DNA of 64,000 nt, taken from positions 31,026,001 to 31,090,000 of the forward strand of contig CM074864.1 of NCBI GenBank assembly GCA_037501455.1, written 5' to 3'. Of this stretch, positions 36,615-50,281 are shown piece by piece; the stretch's first letter is position 1; every line of letters starts with the position of its first letter. The position numbers were made by a program, and so were the translations under genes. The stretch comes from Lantana camara. Lineage: Eukaryota > Streptophyta > Magnoliopsida > Lamiales > Verbenaceae. The notes beneath the pieces were generated by a model. It worked only from the letters and a program-made list of their open reading frames with translations, searched no databases and had not been told where the DNA came from.

Positions 36615-39496
36615 TGTAACACCCCAGAGCGAAGGGTGCCACATCCCCCGCACTAAGGTCCAACACGAGTAACGAAATGGAAGTTCGCACCCGTATCAAA
36701 CCATAGCGAACGGGAGACACAAAAAACCCACACCCTCGCTAGGCGGCCTAGACCCTCAAGAACTGCGAAGATTAAAATCAGAGTAGCGGAAGCAATTCAT
36801 AAGCTAACAAACTTCCCAAGATCACATATATACATTCAAAATGGGGAAGGGTCAAGTATTCATGTTAGTTCATATACAAAATATACAATGCCATCACGAC
36901 CAGGGTAACATAAGTATTCCAGAATACATCATCCAAAATGCGTGAAGTAAAGGAAAGGAAATCCACTACGATGCATGAAGACCCAAGCTATACCACAAGT
37001 AAACCCAAAAGACACTTGCCACCTAGCTTGACTCGGAAGAACCTGCAAACTCAAAAGAAAGGGAAAAGGGGAAAAAAAACAACAACGGGGGTTAGTCCTA
37101 GCGACTAGTGAGGGGGCTAACTCACGCACCCGATATATATATATATAGAGCAAAACATTTAATTAAAACGGAAGAATCCTTGAACCGAGAGTGGTTTTTG
37201 CAGGCCAAATTAATTCCCGTGATATAGATATATATAGGTCAAAGAAAAGGAAAAAAGGGCAAATGCCAAATTTTAGGTACTTAGAAATCCACTCTCGTTT
37301 CATAGATCATACAAAGCTAAACCAACTCGGCGAGTACGAGTCACACTCCAAACTTCCATATACGAAGAACAAAGCAAAACAAAACAAATCATTATCTATC
37401 CCCAACACCGGTTAATAGAAGGGTTGATCGGCCCTAACTATCCACATACACAGACGAGACAAGGTTTAATCACTACCTTGAAACCTTCGGCGGTTGCATC
37501 TGCCGGCTCAAGAGAAACACCCTTCCTCAACCTCCTAAGGTTGGGTGAGATTCTCAAATGGAGGTGTTGATGGAACAGCTCGGCGACCCCTCGGTCGTCC
37601 CGAGATTACCATACCACACTCCGGGGCCCAAACATATCACGAAAGCACACAGGCATATCCCAAAGCTCATCTTTTAAAGCCACATCTCGCTTACACACAC
37701 ACACTTGCACAAAGCTAAACTTTTCAAACGAAAGCAAAACAGCTTATATACTTATACAAAACGTTTTCAAACTCTTATAACAAATGGGAGAAGTCCCGCA
37801 ACATATGTATCATACACTTATTTACCATATATTATACGTATTCGCATGCGAGGTTTCAAATCAAATAGGGTTGTAGGTCGAGTAACTAAAAGAACAAAAA
37901 CCTCACCTTAACAACGAACGTAGTGGAGACAAAACTGTGACAGCCGGACAACTACGGAGTAAGCTCGTCCTCTACAGGGAGATCCTCTGAGCAAGACAAA
38001 CAACAAGGAACACTCTTAGACTCAATATGAACCACATTGACGCTCGGTACATGCGTATATATGTTTATGATGCAAATGATATGAAATGAATCCACATTTA
38101 GATCATTTATGAGCATTCAATGCATATTCGGACATACATCATAAACGAGGACGTAAGTCAAGTCAAAAAGTTCATAACATAAGGCTTAACGTAAAATATA
38201 ACAAGTTCGTCATGCATACACACCAAAAATGAGGCAAGAAGGATCAACAAGAAGCAACAGAAAGGAAGCAAAACCATTCAAAGACGGGCGAAAAACTAGA
38301 GTTCCTAGGGGACACGCCCGTGCCCCCTGGAAGGGCAAACTGAGACAGCCCCGTGTCTCAGTACAGTAGACGAACAACGGAATCAGAAGGTGACACGCCC
38401 GTGTCACCAACATAGGGCAAACCGAGACACCCCCGTGTCTCGGTACAGAAAGAAGTAATCAGCTCAAACATCCAAACTCAACCACCCAATTAAGACCAAT
38501 CCCTCATACTCCAACTACCATGTAAGGAAATGTAATAAATGCTAAGAATCAAGTCCTAGGAGCATAATAGCATCATCAAATCTCAAGGAAACAAGAATGG
38601 AAGCAAAGATCAACAAATTCTCCCAACACATACTATTCACATACTTACCATATCTCATAAATCAACCATGGAAATGAACTCAAAAGCACATAAAAGAGAG
38701 AAGAGGGAATGGAGATGACAACCATAAACTCACCTTTCAAATTGGAGAAGCTAAGGTGAAGATTTGAGCTCAAAAATCAAGAAAATGGACAAAGAGTTTC
38801 TTCTTCCTTCTTGCTTTGCTTGGCCGATCGGTTCTTGTGGGACGGAGAGAGATTTGGCTCGGTTTCCAACAGCATAAGGGATAAGAGAGGCTCAAATCAA
38901 GGTATAACTCATGGTTAAGGCTTGGTTAAGGTTTAAGTGGGGTCCACAAAGATTTTATTGAGTCAAAAGGTGTCTCTCAAGCATAAGGGGCTCGTTATGG
39001 GTGAAATTCGAAGGTCTTAATGAACTTAGAAAAAATTGAGGCTTATCCTGTTAAACCCGAATCGTTGAAACAAGTTCAACGGAGGTGACAGAATTCGAAT
39101 CCGAACTCCCAAACTCAAGATATGCATCCCGGAACCCAAGGTGCGCTAAATGCTCTTTAGCCTCCTTTAGGTCCCGTCTCCAAAACGAACCCAAAAAGGC
39201 AATCAAAACAAATACCAAAACATATAACGAGCATATAAACGAGTCCATAAAGCATATAATTAACACATATCACGAATTCACAAAAATCAGAATTAAATAC
39301 GAATCTAAAATGAGCAAAATACAAAGTGAAGGAAAATTAAACGATCAAATTAAACAAATTCATACCAACTCAATTAAGTTCAAATAACTTCAATTAATCC
39401 ACGTTAGCAATTAAATATCACATAATCACTTAAAGTAATAATTAAATAGTGCACATAAGAGGTTACCTAAAAAGTCTGATCAGTCGGGATGTTACA
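36615..39496 (-). repeat. Element E 5' LTR
   Basis: Partner of 29032-31912, starting TGTAACACCCC and ending GGGATGTTACA. It preserves the palindrome GGTGACACGCCCGTGTCACC (38389-38408), which is changed at two positions in the other LTR. Confidence 0.95.
37132..37148 (-). promoter_or_regulatory. Putative TATA element of element E LTR
   Basis: AT-only tract GATATATATATATATAG about 520 bp before the LTR 3' end on the sense strand, repeated in the partner LTR at 29550-29565. The position suits a U3 core promoter; the start site is unknown. Confidence 0.35.
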
Positions 39497-41841
39497 GACC
39501 TCAAAATCATAACGAAATCAAAGCTAAGCGTACATAGGCTTATACATAGCTTCATACTTTCATACTTATGGCAAAACCAACCAAAAATACGTATCTTACA
39601 CATATCTACATATACGTAAAGGCGTATAAGTCGAATGCATTCGAAAACCGGCACATTTCATTAGGGTATAACTATATCCTAAGCTCACCTGGTACCAAAC
39701 ACAGCCGAAGACACAGCAAATGGTTCACCCCGGAACCTGCACGACCCACTTGTCACCACCCCGGGTGCACCTAAGTCAACAAGACACACAAAACACAACC
39801 CAGGACTCAGACTCAGACTCAAACAACCACACAGAGACGCACGACACATGCTCTAGCACTTAAGGGATGCAATCACATAAGCAGGATTCCAGTTCATATC
39901 AATTATATACAAAACAAAACATTAACGAAACTTATGTGCACAATTAAAGAAAATAAGAGAACAAAAAGGCAAGGCAAATCATATCATTTCATTTATTACA
40001 TAACAAATTCAACTAACAAGGTTAATCAATTCATATCATGCAATTAACACATTTCAAAAAATTACACAAACCTCCCCTCTAGGTTAAATAATTAACAAAT
40101 TTAACATGCCGGGACTCACATTGCAAATCAAAACATATCACATTTCATATAGAAACACGTAGTACAAGAACAACCAAATCATATAATGCATGCTTCGAAT
40201 TTCATATAAATCTCACGAGGTTACCTATAAAATTCCAACCATTCTAAGTTCATATAATTCGTACATGGCATACCCAATTCATATATCACATAACGGATTC
40301 AAATATCAAGGTTTACCTAATTAAATCAAACAAATTCATATCATTTCGAAAATTACACGTATACCGCTTCAAGTTAGACAATTAGCTCAATTAGACAAAA
40401 CGGGGATTCAAATTGCAAATCAAAGCATCAACAAATTTCATAATTCATTTAATACATGATTTCGTATGCATTGGAATTCATATTGATCGACAAATTACGT
40501 AATTAACAATTTATTGCAATTAAAATAATTAATTCAAATAATCAAATTACACAAAATAAATCACAACAAATCAACCGGCCATCCGATTGACGAACGGAAA
40601 GTGGTTTTGGATTCACCACAACGAGGCGGACAAACTGTCCGAAGTCCGTTGGAACGCTGCCACCGGAGCCGCCAGAACAGTGGCGGGCCGTCACTCGGTC
40701 ATCGCCGGAGCGTGCGGGATAAATCCCCAAAATTCACTCGTGCAAGTACTCCTCGTGCTCGTTCCAATTCCTCGATCAATTTCTAGAAAATCCAAGCCAA
40801 TCTCCTTCAATTTCAGATATAACAACACGAAACCCTAAAATCTTCAAAATCCAATTACTTCCAAACCGGTGAACGAAAATCGAATCCGAAAAAGGCATTG
40901 TCTTACCCTTGACTAACTCTTTGAAACCCCCAAGCTCTTTGCCGGGAAAAATCCCCGGAGCTACCCTCCGTGGCAAACCGCGCTGTGCCACCGCCTACAC
41001 CTCGAATTGGGCCAAACCGTGGCCAGAAATAGAATCAGGGGGCCGAAAAACCTTGGAAACCATCAATCCCCGTTGGAAAACACCGTCGCCGCTATAGTGA
41101 CTCGTCGTCGCCGCATCAACTTCAGGCAGCGCGTGCGGCGCCATCGTGGCTAGGATGGCCGCGCCACCAACGTCCAAGGCTGTACCGAGAAGTCCTCTTG
41201 TTGGCTGTGGGGCACGTGTTCTAGGACTATTGTCGGAAGCCGCTGGGAGGGGGCGGCGAAGTCGGGGTGGTTTGAGCCTCTACCTGCCGCGACTGTAAAT
41301 CGGCGAAATGGGCCACCTCCGCTTGTCTTCGGGCTAAGATCTTGGTACAGTTGTCACCGCGTCGTCGAGTTCTTCGAAATGGACTATTGGTTTGTTGAAA
41401 TCCGTCGAGAAATGAGCGAGTTCCAGGTTGTGCATGAAATTACACCGTGAGTGTGTGTGAATAGTGATTGCATCAGGGGAGAGAGAGACAGAATGCTGAG
41501 ATCTGAAGTTCTGGCACGTAAAACGAGGATTCGGGTCTTTTATCCCTGGTCCTTGCACGTTAAACGATCGGGAGAAAAGGCTAACGACTTCAGAATTGGG
41601 CAAACTTAGAGTCTATGGACTCGTTTTGATGCCCCGAATGCGTTGAAGGGGTAAAAGAGGTCAAAATCTCGATCGAACGAGCAGTGACCGAAAACCCCTA
41701 AAAAAGAGAAAATTGCAAAGGGGCCCCTAAACTCTAAAAGAGTTCAAAATAGGGCCACGCGAAACATAAAATCACATAATTAAACACATAAAAAGGTTGA
41801 AACATGGCGTACCTTATACGTCGAATGAACGGAATGTTACA
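39497..41841 (-). mobile_element. Family A LTR, copy 2, second part
   Basis: Resumes with the duplicated GACCT then TCAAAATCATAACG, matching family A copy 1 from about 25340. It ends GGAATGTTACA at 41841, followed by a PPT-like tract (minus-strand GAAGGAGGGGAGTT). It has the same GC-rich block as copy 1 (about 40590-41330). Confidence 0.85.
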
Positions 41842-42890
41842 AACTCCCCTCCTTCAAAAGAACCTGTCCTCAGGTCCGGAAGCAGGATCTTGAAGAACTC
41901 TGAAATGAATTCCACTTCAAGCTTAGCTGCGCCACTCTGATCTAGGTGAATGGCAAACTCCTCAGGATCTTCTCCCTTAGTTGGCATCAACTCCCTTCAT
42001 AGTGTCTTGTTGTTACTGAGGTCCCACTGACTTGACCATTGGTCATTTCAAACTCATTCGATCACCACTAGGCCACTGCACCCAAAGCTCGATACGATCG
42101 CGTTCTCGTTGCTTGCAGACTATCGCCAGGCCACGCGTAACTCAACCACGACAAACAAGAGAAAATCTCATCTCTCAACACACAAGTGAGAGAACCCCGT
42201 CCCTCAGCACAAACAAAAGAGAGAAACTCCGTCTCTCAAGCACATAATTGAGAGAACCCCGTCTCTCAAACACAGAATCGAGAGTACCCCGTCTCTCAAC
42301 CTAAGTCTGACAGATTCCACATCTCCCAGACATTCTAGTTTTAGAAAATCCGGCATTTCTCAAACCCTTAAATCTAAGGGAATCCAGCATCCCTCAAATA
42401 CCTAAGTATAAGAGAATCCAACATCTCTCGTGCACAAAACTCAGAAAGACTCGAACATCTCTTTGTCACATAATTAGAGAGAATCCAGCATCTCTCTAAC
42501 ACACAAATAGGAAGAATTAACTTTCCCCCCAGCACGTAAGCAGAGAGAATCAAATCTCCCTTTCACTCAAGCACATAAGCAGAATCAGTTATCACAACAA
42601 TTAACACATAGCGCACTTGACAAATATATCACATAATAACAAGAATTAATCAAATGAAGGATGCATGTATGCTCGTGCCATGAATGCTTAGTGTACCGTT
42701 CACCATGGTAACAGAGTCAATGTTGCCAAATTTCTCTAACTCGAAGGATATTCAGATCCTTGACCGGCTGCGGTTATAATTTCCTATTCAAGTTTGCATC
42801 CTTGGCATTTCCTTATAATCCTTGGTCATCCTTTGGTAGAAAGTGAGAAGTCCCATAATGGTCGGGGCTACGCTAACCATCCACACATTT
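41842..42890 (-). mobile_element. Family A internal region, copy 2 (non-coding)
   Basis: Homologous to 27612-28690 along its length: PPT, stem-loop (41860-41877, one stem base changed), hairpin minisatellite and the same right border (CCCATAATGGTCG near 42866). At the right junction GCTAACCATCCACACAT occurs twice (42872-42888 and about 42925), a small extra duplication not seen in copy 1. No coding sequence. Confidence 0.75.
42159..42560. repeat. Hairpin minisatellite GAGAGA-ACCCCG-TCTCTC, copy 2
   Basis: Unit-by-unit match to 27934-28340 with scattered substitutions and the same order of degenerate units, showing block duplication with the rest of the internal region. Confidence 0.85.
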
Positions 42891-44674
42891 CCTTACACCA
42901 ATTGATGGGAGGGTTGTACATACGCTAACCATCCACACATATTCGTCAGGGCCGTGAGTTACATGACATTCACGCCCAAGGACTCCATCCCCCACTAACC
43001 TCCTAGTGGGTTCCGGGTTGATCCTATCAAAATGGAGAAGTGCACAGGCGTTGCAACCGGCGACCCCATGGCCGTCCCGGGTCTCCCTTATCTACAACTC
43101 CGGGGCCCATCACATATATAAACACACACATCTCGAAAACTTAACTCACCACATACAGACAGATAGACATATCTCATGCATATCTTACTTATCATATCGA
43201 ACGTACATATCACGCCGACCTCAAAATCATAACGAAATCAAAGCTAAGCGTACATAGGCTTATACATAGCTTCATACTTTCATACTTATGGCAAAACCAA
43301 CCAAAAATACGTATCTTACACATATCTACATATACATAAAGGCGTATAAGTCGCATGCATTCGAAAACCGGCACATTTTATTAGGATATAACTATATCCT
43401 AACCTCACCTGGTACCTAACACAGCCGAATACACAGCAAATGGTTCACCTCGGAACTTGCACGACCCACCTGTCACCACCCAGGGTGCACCTAAGCTAAC
43501 TGGACACACAAAACACAACCCAGGACTCAGACTCAGACTCAAACAGCCACACAGAGACGCACGACACATGCTCTAACACTTAAGGGATGTAATCACATAA
43601 GCAGGATTCAAGTTCATATCAATTATATACAAAACAAAACATTAACGCATGTTTATGTGCACAATTAATGCAAATAAGAGAACAAAAAGGCAAGGCAAAT
43701 CATATCATTTCATTTATTACACAACAAATTCAATTACAAGGTTAATCAATTCATATCATGCAATTTACACATTTCAGAAAATTACACAAACCTCCCCTCT
43801 AGGTTAAACAATTAATAAATTTAACATGCCGGGACTCACATTGCAAATCAAAACATATCACATTTCATTTAGAAGCACGTAGTATAAGAAAAACCAAATC
43901 ATATAATAGCATGCTTCGAATTTCATATAAATCTCACGAGGTTACCTATCAAATTCCAACCATACTAAGTTCATATAATTCATACATGGCATACCCCATT
44001 CATATATCACAGAACGGATTCAAATGACAAGGTTTAAGTAATTACATCAAACAAATTCATATCGTTTCCAAAATTACACATACACCCCTTCAAGTTTGAC
44101 AATTAACTCAATTAGACAAAACGGGATTCAAATTCCAAATCAAAGCATCAACAAAATTTCATAATTCATTTAATACATGATTTCGTATACATTGGAATTC
44201 ATATTGATCGACAAATTAAGCAATTAACAATTTATTGAAATTAAAACAATTAATTCAAATAATCAAATTACACAAAATAAATCACAACAAATAAACCGGG
44301 CATCCGATTGACGAACGGAAAGTGGCGTTGGACTCACCACAACGAAGCAGACAAACTATCCAAAGTCCGTTGGAACGCAGCCATCGAAGCAGCCGGAAAA
44401 ATCCCCAAAATTCACTCGTACAAGTACTCCTCGTGATCGTTCCAATTCCTCGATCAATTTCTTGAAAATCAAAGCCAATCACCTCCAATTTCAGATCTAA
44501 CAACACGAAACCCTAAAATCTTCAAAATCCAATTACTTCCAAACCGGTGAACGAAAATCAAATTCGAAAAAGACATTGTCTCACCGGTGACTAGCTCTTC
44601 GAAACCCCCAAGCTCTTCACCGGGAAAAATCCACGGAGCTGTCCTCCGCCGCGAACCGCCACCGCCGTACCGAT
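42891..44674 (-). mobile_element. Family A LTR, copy 3, truncated at both ends
   Basis: Starts at nearly the same LTR point as copy 2 (CCTTACACCAATTG, matching about 25013) and runs to near 44674 (CCGCCGTACCGATG), where plus-strand family B sequence begins. It lacks the first ~1 kb and the last ~0.7 kb of the LTR. A short deletion relative to copies 1 and 2 lies near 44390. Confidence 0.8.
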
Positions 44675-44693
44675 GAATTGCTTTCGTGCGTGT

Positions 44694-44834
44694 TTGAGAG
44701 ATGGGGCTCTCTCACTGCTTATTGAGAGACGGGGTTCTCTCATTTCTTGTTGAGAGACGGGGTTCTCTCATTCTTTGTTGAAAGATGGGGTTCTTTCATT
44801 ACGTGTTTAAGAAACGGGGTTCTCTTTTGGCTTG
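44694..44834. repeat. Hairpin array GAGAGA-CGGGGT-TCTCTC, family B copy 1
   Basis: Five units of the form TGAGAGACGGGGTTCTCTCA at about 28-bp spacing (one has AAAGA/TCTTT stems and one a degraded stem). It lies about 60 bp before the PPT. Confidence 0.88.
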
Positions 44835-44896
44835 TGCATCATTTTTGAAACTCGCCAGTGGACCTGGGGACCAGGTCCTTTTAAGGGGGGGAGAAT

Positions 44897-47614
44897 TGTA
44901 ATGCCCCGATTTTCCATTCAATCATTATGTGATATTATATGTTACTTTACAACTTTCGTCATAATATAGGCATCCTATCTCTATGCATTTATATGAATTG
45001 TCCTTAACATGAATTATATGAACTAAGTGATTTAATTGCATTACATGCCCTTAATGGCTCCCTTGTGTAATTAGGGACTTAATTGTATATTATGAATTGG
45101 AGTTAAGTGATCTTTTTGTGTAGAGATAAAACTCACTTGCATTAATTTAAATAAATGGAGGACTTATGTGCAAATAAAAATGAAACTCACACTTTCATGC
45201 AAGACTTTGTGGCATATCTTATATCATCTTATTTCTTCCATAGTATTCTATGATATTTCATTCATTCAAAGGAGCAAAAATCACACACACACACACACCT
45301 AGTAAATACCGGTATTCACACATCTAGAAAGGAAGAAGGTTTCATCTCAAATTCAAGCTATATTTTGAAGAATTAGGGAAGCTAGGATCATCAACATCAT
45401 CATCTCTTCAACTCATCACCTATTTCTTGGATTTAAGGTATAGTATGGAGATTTTGTAAAATTCATGATTTATTTGATTGAGTAGGGTTATGAATTAAAT
45501 GGTGGATTCATGCATGTTGGGAGCTAGATGCATGCTTAGGAGTGAAAAGGAATGGAAATTGCATGACTATATTGAATTTCATGGAAGTTGGAAGCATGAT
45601 CACATATGGGGTTTTCGTAGTGAATTCTTGAGACTTTGATGTATATTCCATGGTTAGATTGAAGGATCAGTGAAGTATAATGTGTTTGAGATGTGTTGGA
45701 TTAATTGTGATGGAGTGAACTTGCCTTGTTGTTGATTTTATGGTGTTTTGTCTCGGAAATCCCCTATTTTTCCCCTGTTTTGCTGCTGCTGAGTAACGGG
45801 TCGCGACCGCGACTGAAAATAGACCAAAATTGGTCGCGCCCGCGACCACATTTTGGCCAAGTTTTGACTTTTTGAAAATTGGAGAAAATTCGACCAAAAA
45901 TGCTTGGTCGTGGCCACGACCATTTTGTGAAGGTTTTTGGTCGCGCCCGCGACTCCTCCAGAAACTGCATTTTGTCCAACTTCGAACCAACGCCATTTTC
46001 AGCTCGGTTTGAATTAGAAAACGTTCCATATAGAGTTGGAAAATTCTGTGTGTCTAGTTTCTTATCCAATAAACAAAACTTAATTCTAACTTCTAGAACT
46101 CATGTTATTCTAGGTTTTCTACAAGGTGTGCATTTCCTAAAAATTGTCAATTTTCCTAAACTTCACCAAAACCTTTCATATTGCATTGTTTTCACTTCTT
46201 TGGCTCCCATATGTGACTTATATAAGTTATAAACTTGGTTTAGTGATAATTATGTGCCTACTTGACATTCCTTGATTGTTATTGCATAATGTATTGATTA
46301 TGACTTTGTCGTGCGTCTTAATTGGTTCATTTGAGTGTAGTCTCATGTACACTTGTCCTTGTTACACACATCTTCTTCCAGTTGACGTGGGACACGCACC
46401 ATAATTATATCCTTATTTTGATCGTCACAGGTGAGGTTTAATTTCTAGATATATAGAACCCTAAAACCCTACTTGAGGTTTCAGCCAAAATGTATCGCTA
46501 TATCTATAGTTTTCCCAAACTTTAATTACGCCAAAATTGATCGATTGTAATTGTTATTGTATTGATCGATTGTCATCGTATTGAATTGATTAATTATTTT
46601 GGCGAGTAAAGCATGTTCACATTGGGCCCGGGGGTAGTGTATTGAGCTAACCGAGGAAGCAAGGGCTGACGGGTAACTCTTGCACTATCCTCACGACTTT
46701 GGGATGCCCCCTGAATCCACTAGGAGCTTAGTGGAGGAAGGAGTTCCGGGTATAGGGAATCATGAACCCTATACTCAATGAGCATGGATGGCGGGGCCTT
46801 GCAATCCCCCATCAACCGGAGGAAGAAGGAGACTGGGGAAGGTCCGGCACCACGGATTGTCCTCGGGTTATTGTTATGATTGCACTTATTGATTGTCTTG
46901 TGTGAATACAATATGCACGAATGCACAATAATTGAACAGCATGATCACCTATTGATTAGTAAAGTAAGCACGAATTGTACACAATCGGAGTAAGGTTGGA
47001 GAATTGCCCTCACTCGCCGGGCCACTAATTGAAATGAATTGTAATTGATTGTATTGTTAAATTGGATAGTTGTAATCTCGGGCGAAGATTATTTCTTTTA
47101 TTAACCTATATTGTTTCATTTGTAAAGGACTTTACCCGAGATTATGGCTTACAAGTTACTTACGCTAATATTTATTTAAACCCCTCACTTAGTCTGTGGT
47201 AGACTGACACCTCACACTTTTCAGGTACTTTCAGCGGCGTGCTAGGCGGGAGTCTAAGTCGTGTCCGGTTGTCGAGATGAGTCTAGTATTGGATTTTCAT
47301 ATTAAGGATATTTATGGATCAATTATGTTATGGTTATATAGACAATTGTTGGAGATAACAATGTACTGATGTAAAGTTGGAAGTTAACTCTTTTGGGATA
47401 TTTGATATGTAATAATTAAATTATTATGCTTCCGCTTTAAATTCCTAGATTTAGACTTAAATGGTTTGAGGGTTAGTCCCGCCTAGCTAGTGAGTTTTTT
47501 TTTTTACTTGTCACCCGTTCACCATGAGTCCGGTTCATATATGGACTACCCATTTCATGTGTGAGCTAGACTTATGGTGCGGGGGTGTGGCATCTAGGCA
47601 TTCCGGGTGCTACA
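44897..47614 (+). repeat. Family B LTR, left copy
   Basis: 2,718 bp, TGTAATGCCCCG...GGGTGCTACA, preceded by a PPT (AAGGGGGGGAGAA, 44883-44895). It contains the palindrome cluster GGTCGCGCCCGCGACC (45832-45847) with relatives up to 45955, and a TATA-like AGATATATAG near 46447. Confidence 0.92.
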
Positions 47615-47621
47615 TCTGAAG

Positions 47622-47633
47622 TGGTATCGGAGC
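47622..47633 (+). other. Family B primer-binding site
   Basis: TGGTATCGGAGC, one base different from the initiator-tRNA-Met primer site, seven bases after the LTR end. Confidence 0.8.
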
Positions 47634-49318
47634 CCGGTTGTAAAACCTCGGTTCTAGCATCGTGTCGTGTCGAGTGTAGGTCGAACGACATAGGAATTAA
47701 TTGCTAATTTGAGGGTCTTGCATCTTGTTTGAAATTATTTGATTACTTGGATCTTTTGAAATTCTTGAGTTATTGAATAATTTGAGCATTGTGTTGAATT
47801 ATATTGTTGATTGCCAATTAATTGATTTTGAATTATTTGAAATTATTTGCTCAACGTGTTTTATTTTAAAACATTGATGAATTACCTGTTGCATTTTATA
47901 TTAAATTCTTGACATCAATTATGTGACAATTTTGTGACATGAGCATGTTTTACCCACATGCATTTATTTTCAAAGGAAGTTGTGAATACAGGTTGTAGAA
48001 ATGATATCCAACCACGACCAACCTTCACGACAACCTCAGTATATTACAAGTGCTACTTCTTGAGCTTGGAAGGGTTGGAAAATGGGCCAGGGACTTCATA
48101 AGCGGATCTGAGGGGTATTAGCTTCTTCCATTGGGTTATGATTTAAAAGATAAGATCCAGAATGAAAGAGTCAACTATGGGAATTCATATTACCACAAAG
48201 GGTGCATCAACCGGGCAAGAAAGTATATTTTATTTAAGGATGAGGTGAAGGAAGAATCGAGGGAAATTATATGCTCAAGGTGTAGGCAGGTAAGAAGACA
48301 AATAACATAATTGATTCAATTACTAAGAAATAGATTTAAGGAATTTCATTCAAGGTGGCACTTAGAAGAACCGGGACAGTACTTGGAGATTGGTTCTTCG
48401 AGGGAAGTTGAGAAATTAACTCCATAAGTAGAAAAGAATTTAGGTTCAGAAGTTACGAATCAGGGACCATACCATTACTCAAGTTAATGCAAGAAAATTT
48501 TGTTCAATAAGGTAATTATGGTAAAAGGCAACAAAGCTTAACTTTCGTGGAAATGAAGCAAGAGAATATATCGAAAATAGTATGGCTTGGGATTCCGATT
48601 GAGGAAGAAATAGAGGAAGTCAAGCATTGCGGTGAATATAAGTTGTGGAAGACAATCACACTAAAGGTTCATCTAGTTGGGTATTTTCTAGACCCAAGCT
48701 GAATTGTCGTGTTGTGAGGTCATCTTAACAGACAGGAAGAAACAAATAGGAACAATAAAGAAAAGCAAGAATTGTTGGGTGGATTTCGGGCGATCAGGTA
48801 TAAACAATTGGAAGGAGAGTTTATTTAATTACCCGAACTCCTAAAAGAGTAAAACAAGGAAGTTTTGATCAAAATGATGATCGTGAGAAGACCCGGGCCG
48901 TAATTGGGGAGAAATTATTAAAGAACAGGCAAGATGCTAATATCATGAGCGTAGAGGACTTCGAATTCAAGCAATTGTAATCTCAAACCATGGGAATGTT
49001 TAAGTTGATGCTAGGAAATTCTGAAGACTAGCAGACCGTGGGAAAAACAAGAAAGGATCAACAGTTCAAGACAAGCTTATAATTCAACAAATAAGGAATT
49101 ACGTGCCGAGATAAAGCTTCCCATTACTACGGTGACAGGTTCAATGCATCCATAAGCACGTACATCATACGCTACTTTAAATTTTTAAATTTCTTTACTC
49201 ATATGTGTTTCCCCGATTGAACTTAATTGTTTTAATATGTTGATTCTATTATTTCCAAGTGTGTTACTTGCATTGGCATATTAATTCAACATGCATATCT
49301 AGTGACTTGATTACAGGA
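47634..49318 (+). other. Family B leader/unassigned internal sequence
   Basis: About 1.7 kb between PBS and gag remnant. A short possible ORF starts at 48002 but stops after 20 codons. The segment 48050-49140 is purine-rich and resembles decayed coding sequence, but I could not assign it to a family. No usable gene seen. Confidence 0.5.
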
Positions 49319-50089
49319 TGTCACAAGGTTACCCTCATCGTGCATGAGTGCCTAGGGTTTTCCCGCATTTACTCGCTTCCGGTTCAACCTCAGGAGTTTT
49401 TCGATTCTTTAGTTTGTTTGGTTAATCAGAAGATAAGAGAATATGTTTCCTCAGTGCCACTAGCTTCATCAGCACAGCCATGCCAAATTTCGATAGCATT
49501 TAAGGAGTTTCAGAGCCAACAAACCTCAAAGTTCCCTGAAGGAAATGATATTCAAGCCGAGTCATGGCTCAAGAAAATTAAAAGAGTGTGGTAACTGATT
49601 TCGTGTGATTCTCAAGAGAAGGTTCGATGCACCACTCCTTTGAATGTAAGGAGGTCTAATCCTCCACCTGGACAGGCTTCAGGACCAGAATCAGGACAGA
49701 GTTCTAACAAGGGAAAGCGACCTATTTCTCATCATACACCGACACCTCAAGAAGGGTCTCAGAAGAAAAAGAATCGATCACTTGGATCGGGTTCGGGAGC
49801 TTCACGTACCTTGGCTTCAACAACACCTTTGAGGAAACCTCTCTGTGCTTATTGTGGAGGCGATAACCACACTTATGATAATTGTAGATGGCGTTTGGGC
49901 TTATGCTTGCGATGTGGAAGTAATGAGCACCGAGTTTATATGTGTTTGAAGCGAAAGGGGTTATCCTCCGGGAGACCGAGGCCACTCGTTCAAGTCCGTT
50001 CTGGTGCGCTAGAGAGAGAGCTGTAGGATGTAAACGCGGATCCAAACGTGATAGCAGAAGGTATCCATTACACACATGACACAATCAGA
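49319..50089 (+). pseudogene. Family B gag remnant with internal deletion
   Basis: The plus frame 49259-50086 encodes a gag start (FKEFQSQQ, GNDIQAESWLKKIKRVW) homologous to element E gag ([20 protein letters not shown]). TAA follows at 49592, then a trace of DSQEKVRCT, and then a jump to the Ser/Pro/Lys-rich linker and two CCHC knuckles (CAYCGGDNHTYDNC, CLRCGSNEHRVYMC; about 49850-49970). Most of the capsid domain is deleted. After TAG at 50024 the frame continues with a protease-start trace (NVIAEGIHYTHD) and then ends; protease core, RT, RNase H and integrase are all missing. The element could only move with enzymes supplied by relatives. Confidence 0.85.
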
Positions 50090-50281
50090 AGTCAACGATA
50101 CACCTAATCATGCATATCACATGCATCACGGATCTTATTTATTATGTATTTAGTTTCTTGTTAGTTGCAAATTGGTTGTCTATGAGTGATACTTATGTGA
50201 TTAATATGATTCTACTTGCCTATGTGACATTTATGTGAATGTTTTTACAATTTGTTCCCTTGAATTGCTTTCGTGTGTGTT

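Larger units (their letters stand above)
29032..39496 (-). mobile_element. Element E: complete Tekay-type Ty3/gypsy chromovirus
   Basis: A 10,465-bp element with LTRs of 2,881 and 2,882 bp, a perfect 5-bp duplication GACCT (29027-29031 and 39497-39501), a PBS for initiator tRNA-Met and a PPT. It carries one gag-pol frame on the minus strand with domain order gag, protease, RT, RNase H, integrase and a chromodomain-like C-terminus. It lies inside family A LTR copy 2; copy 3 shows the empty site (CCGACCTCAAAATC near 43215). The LTRs differ by only a few bases per hundred by eye, so it is one of the younger insertions. Confidence 0.95.
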
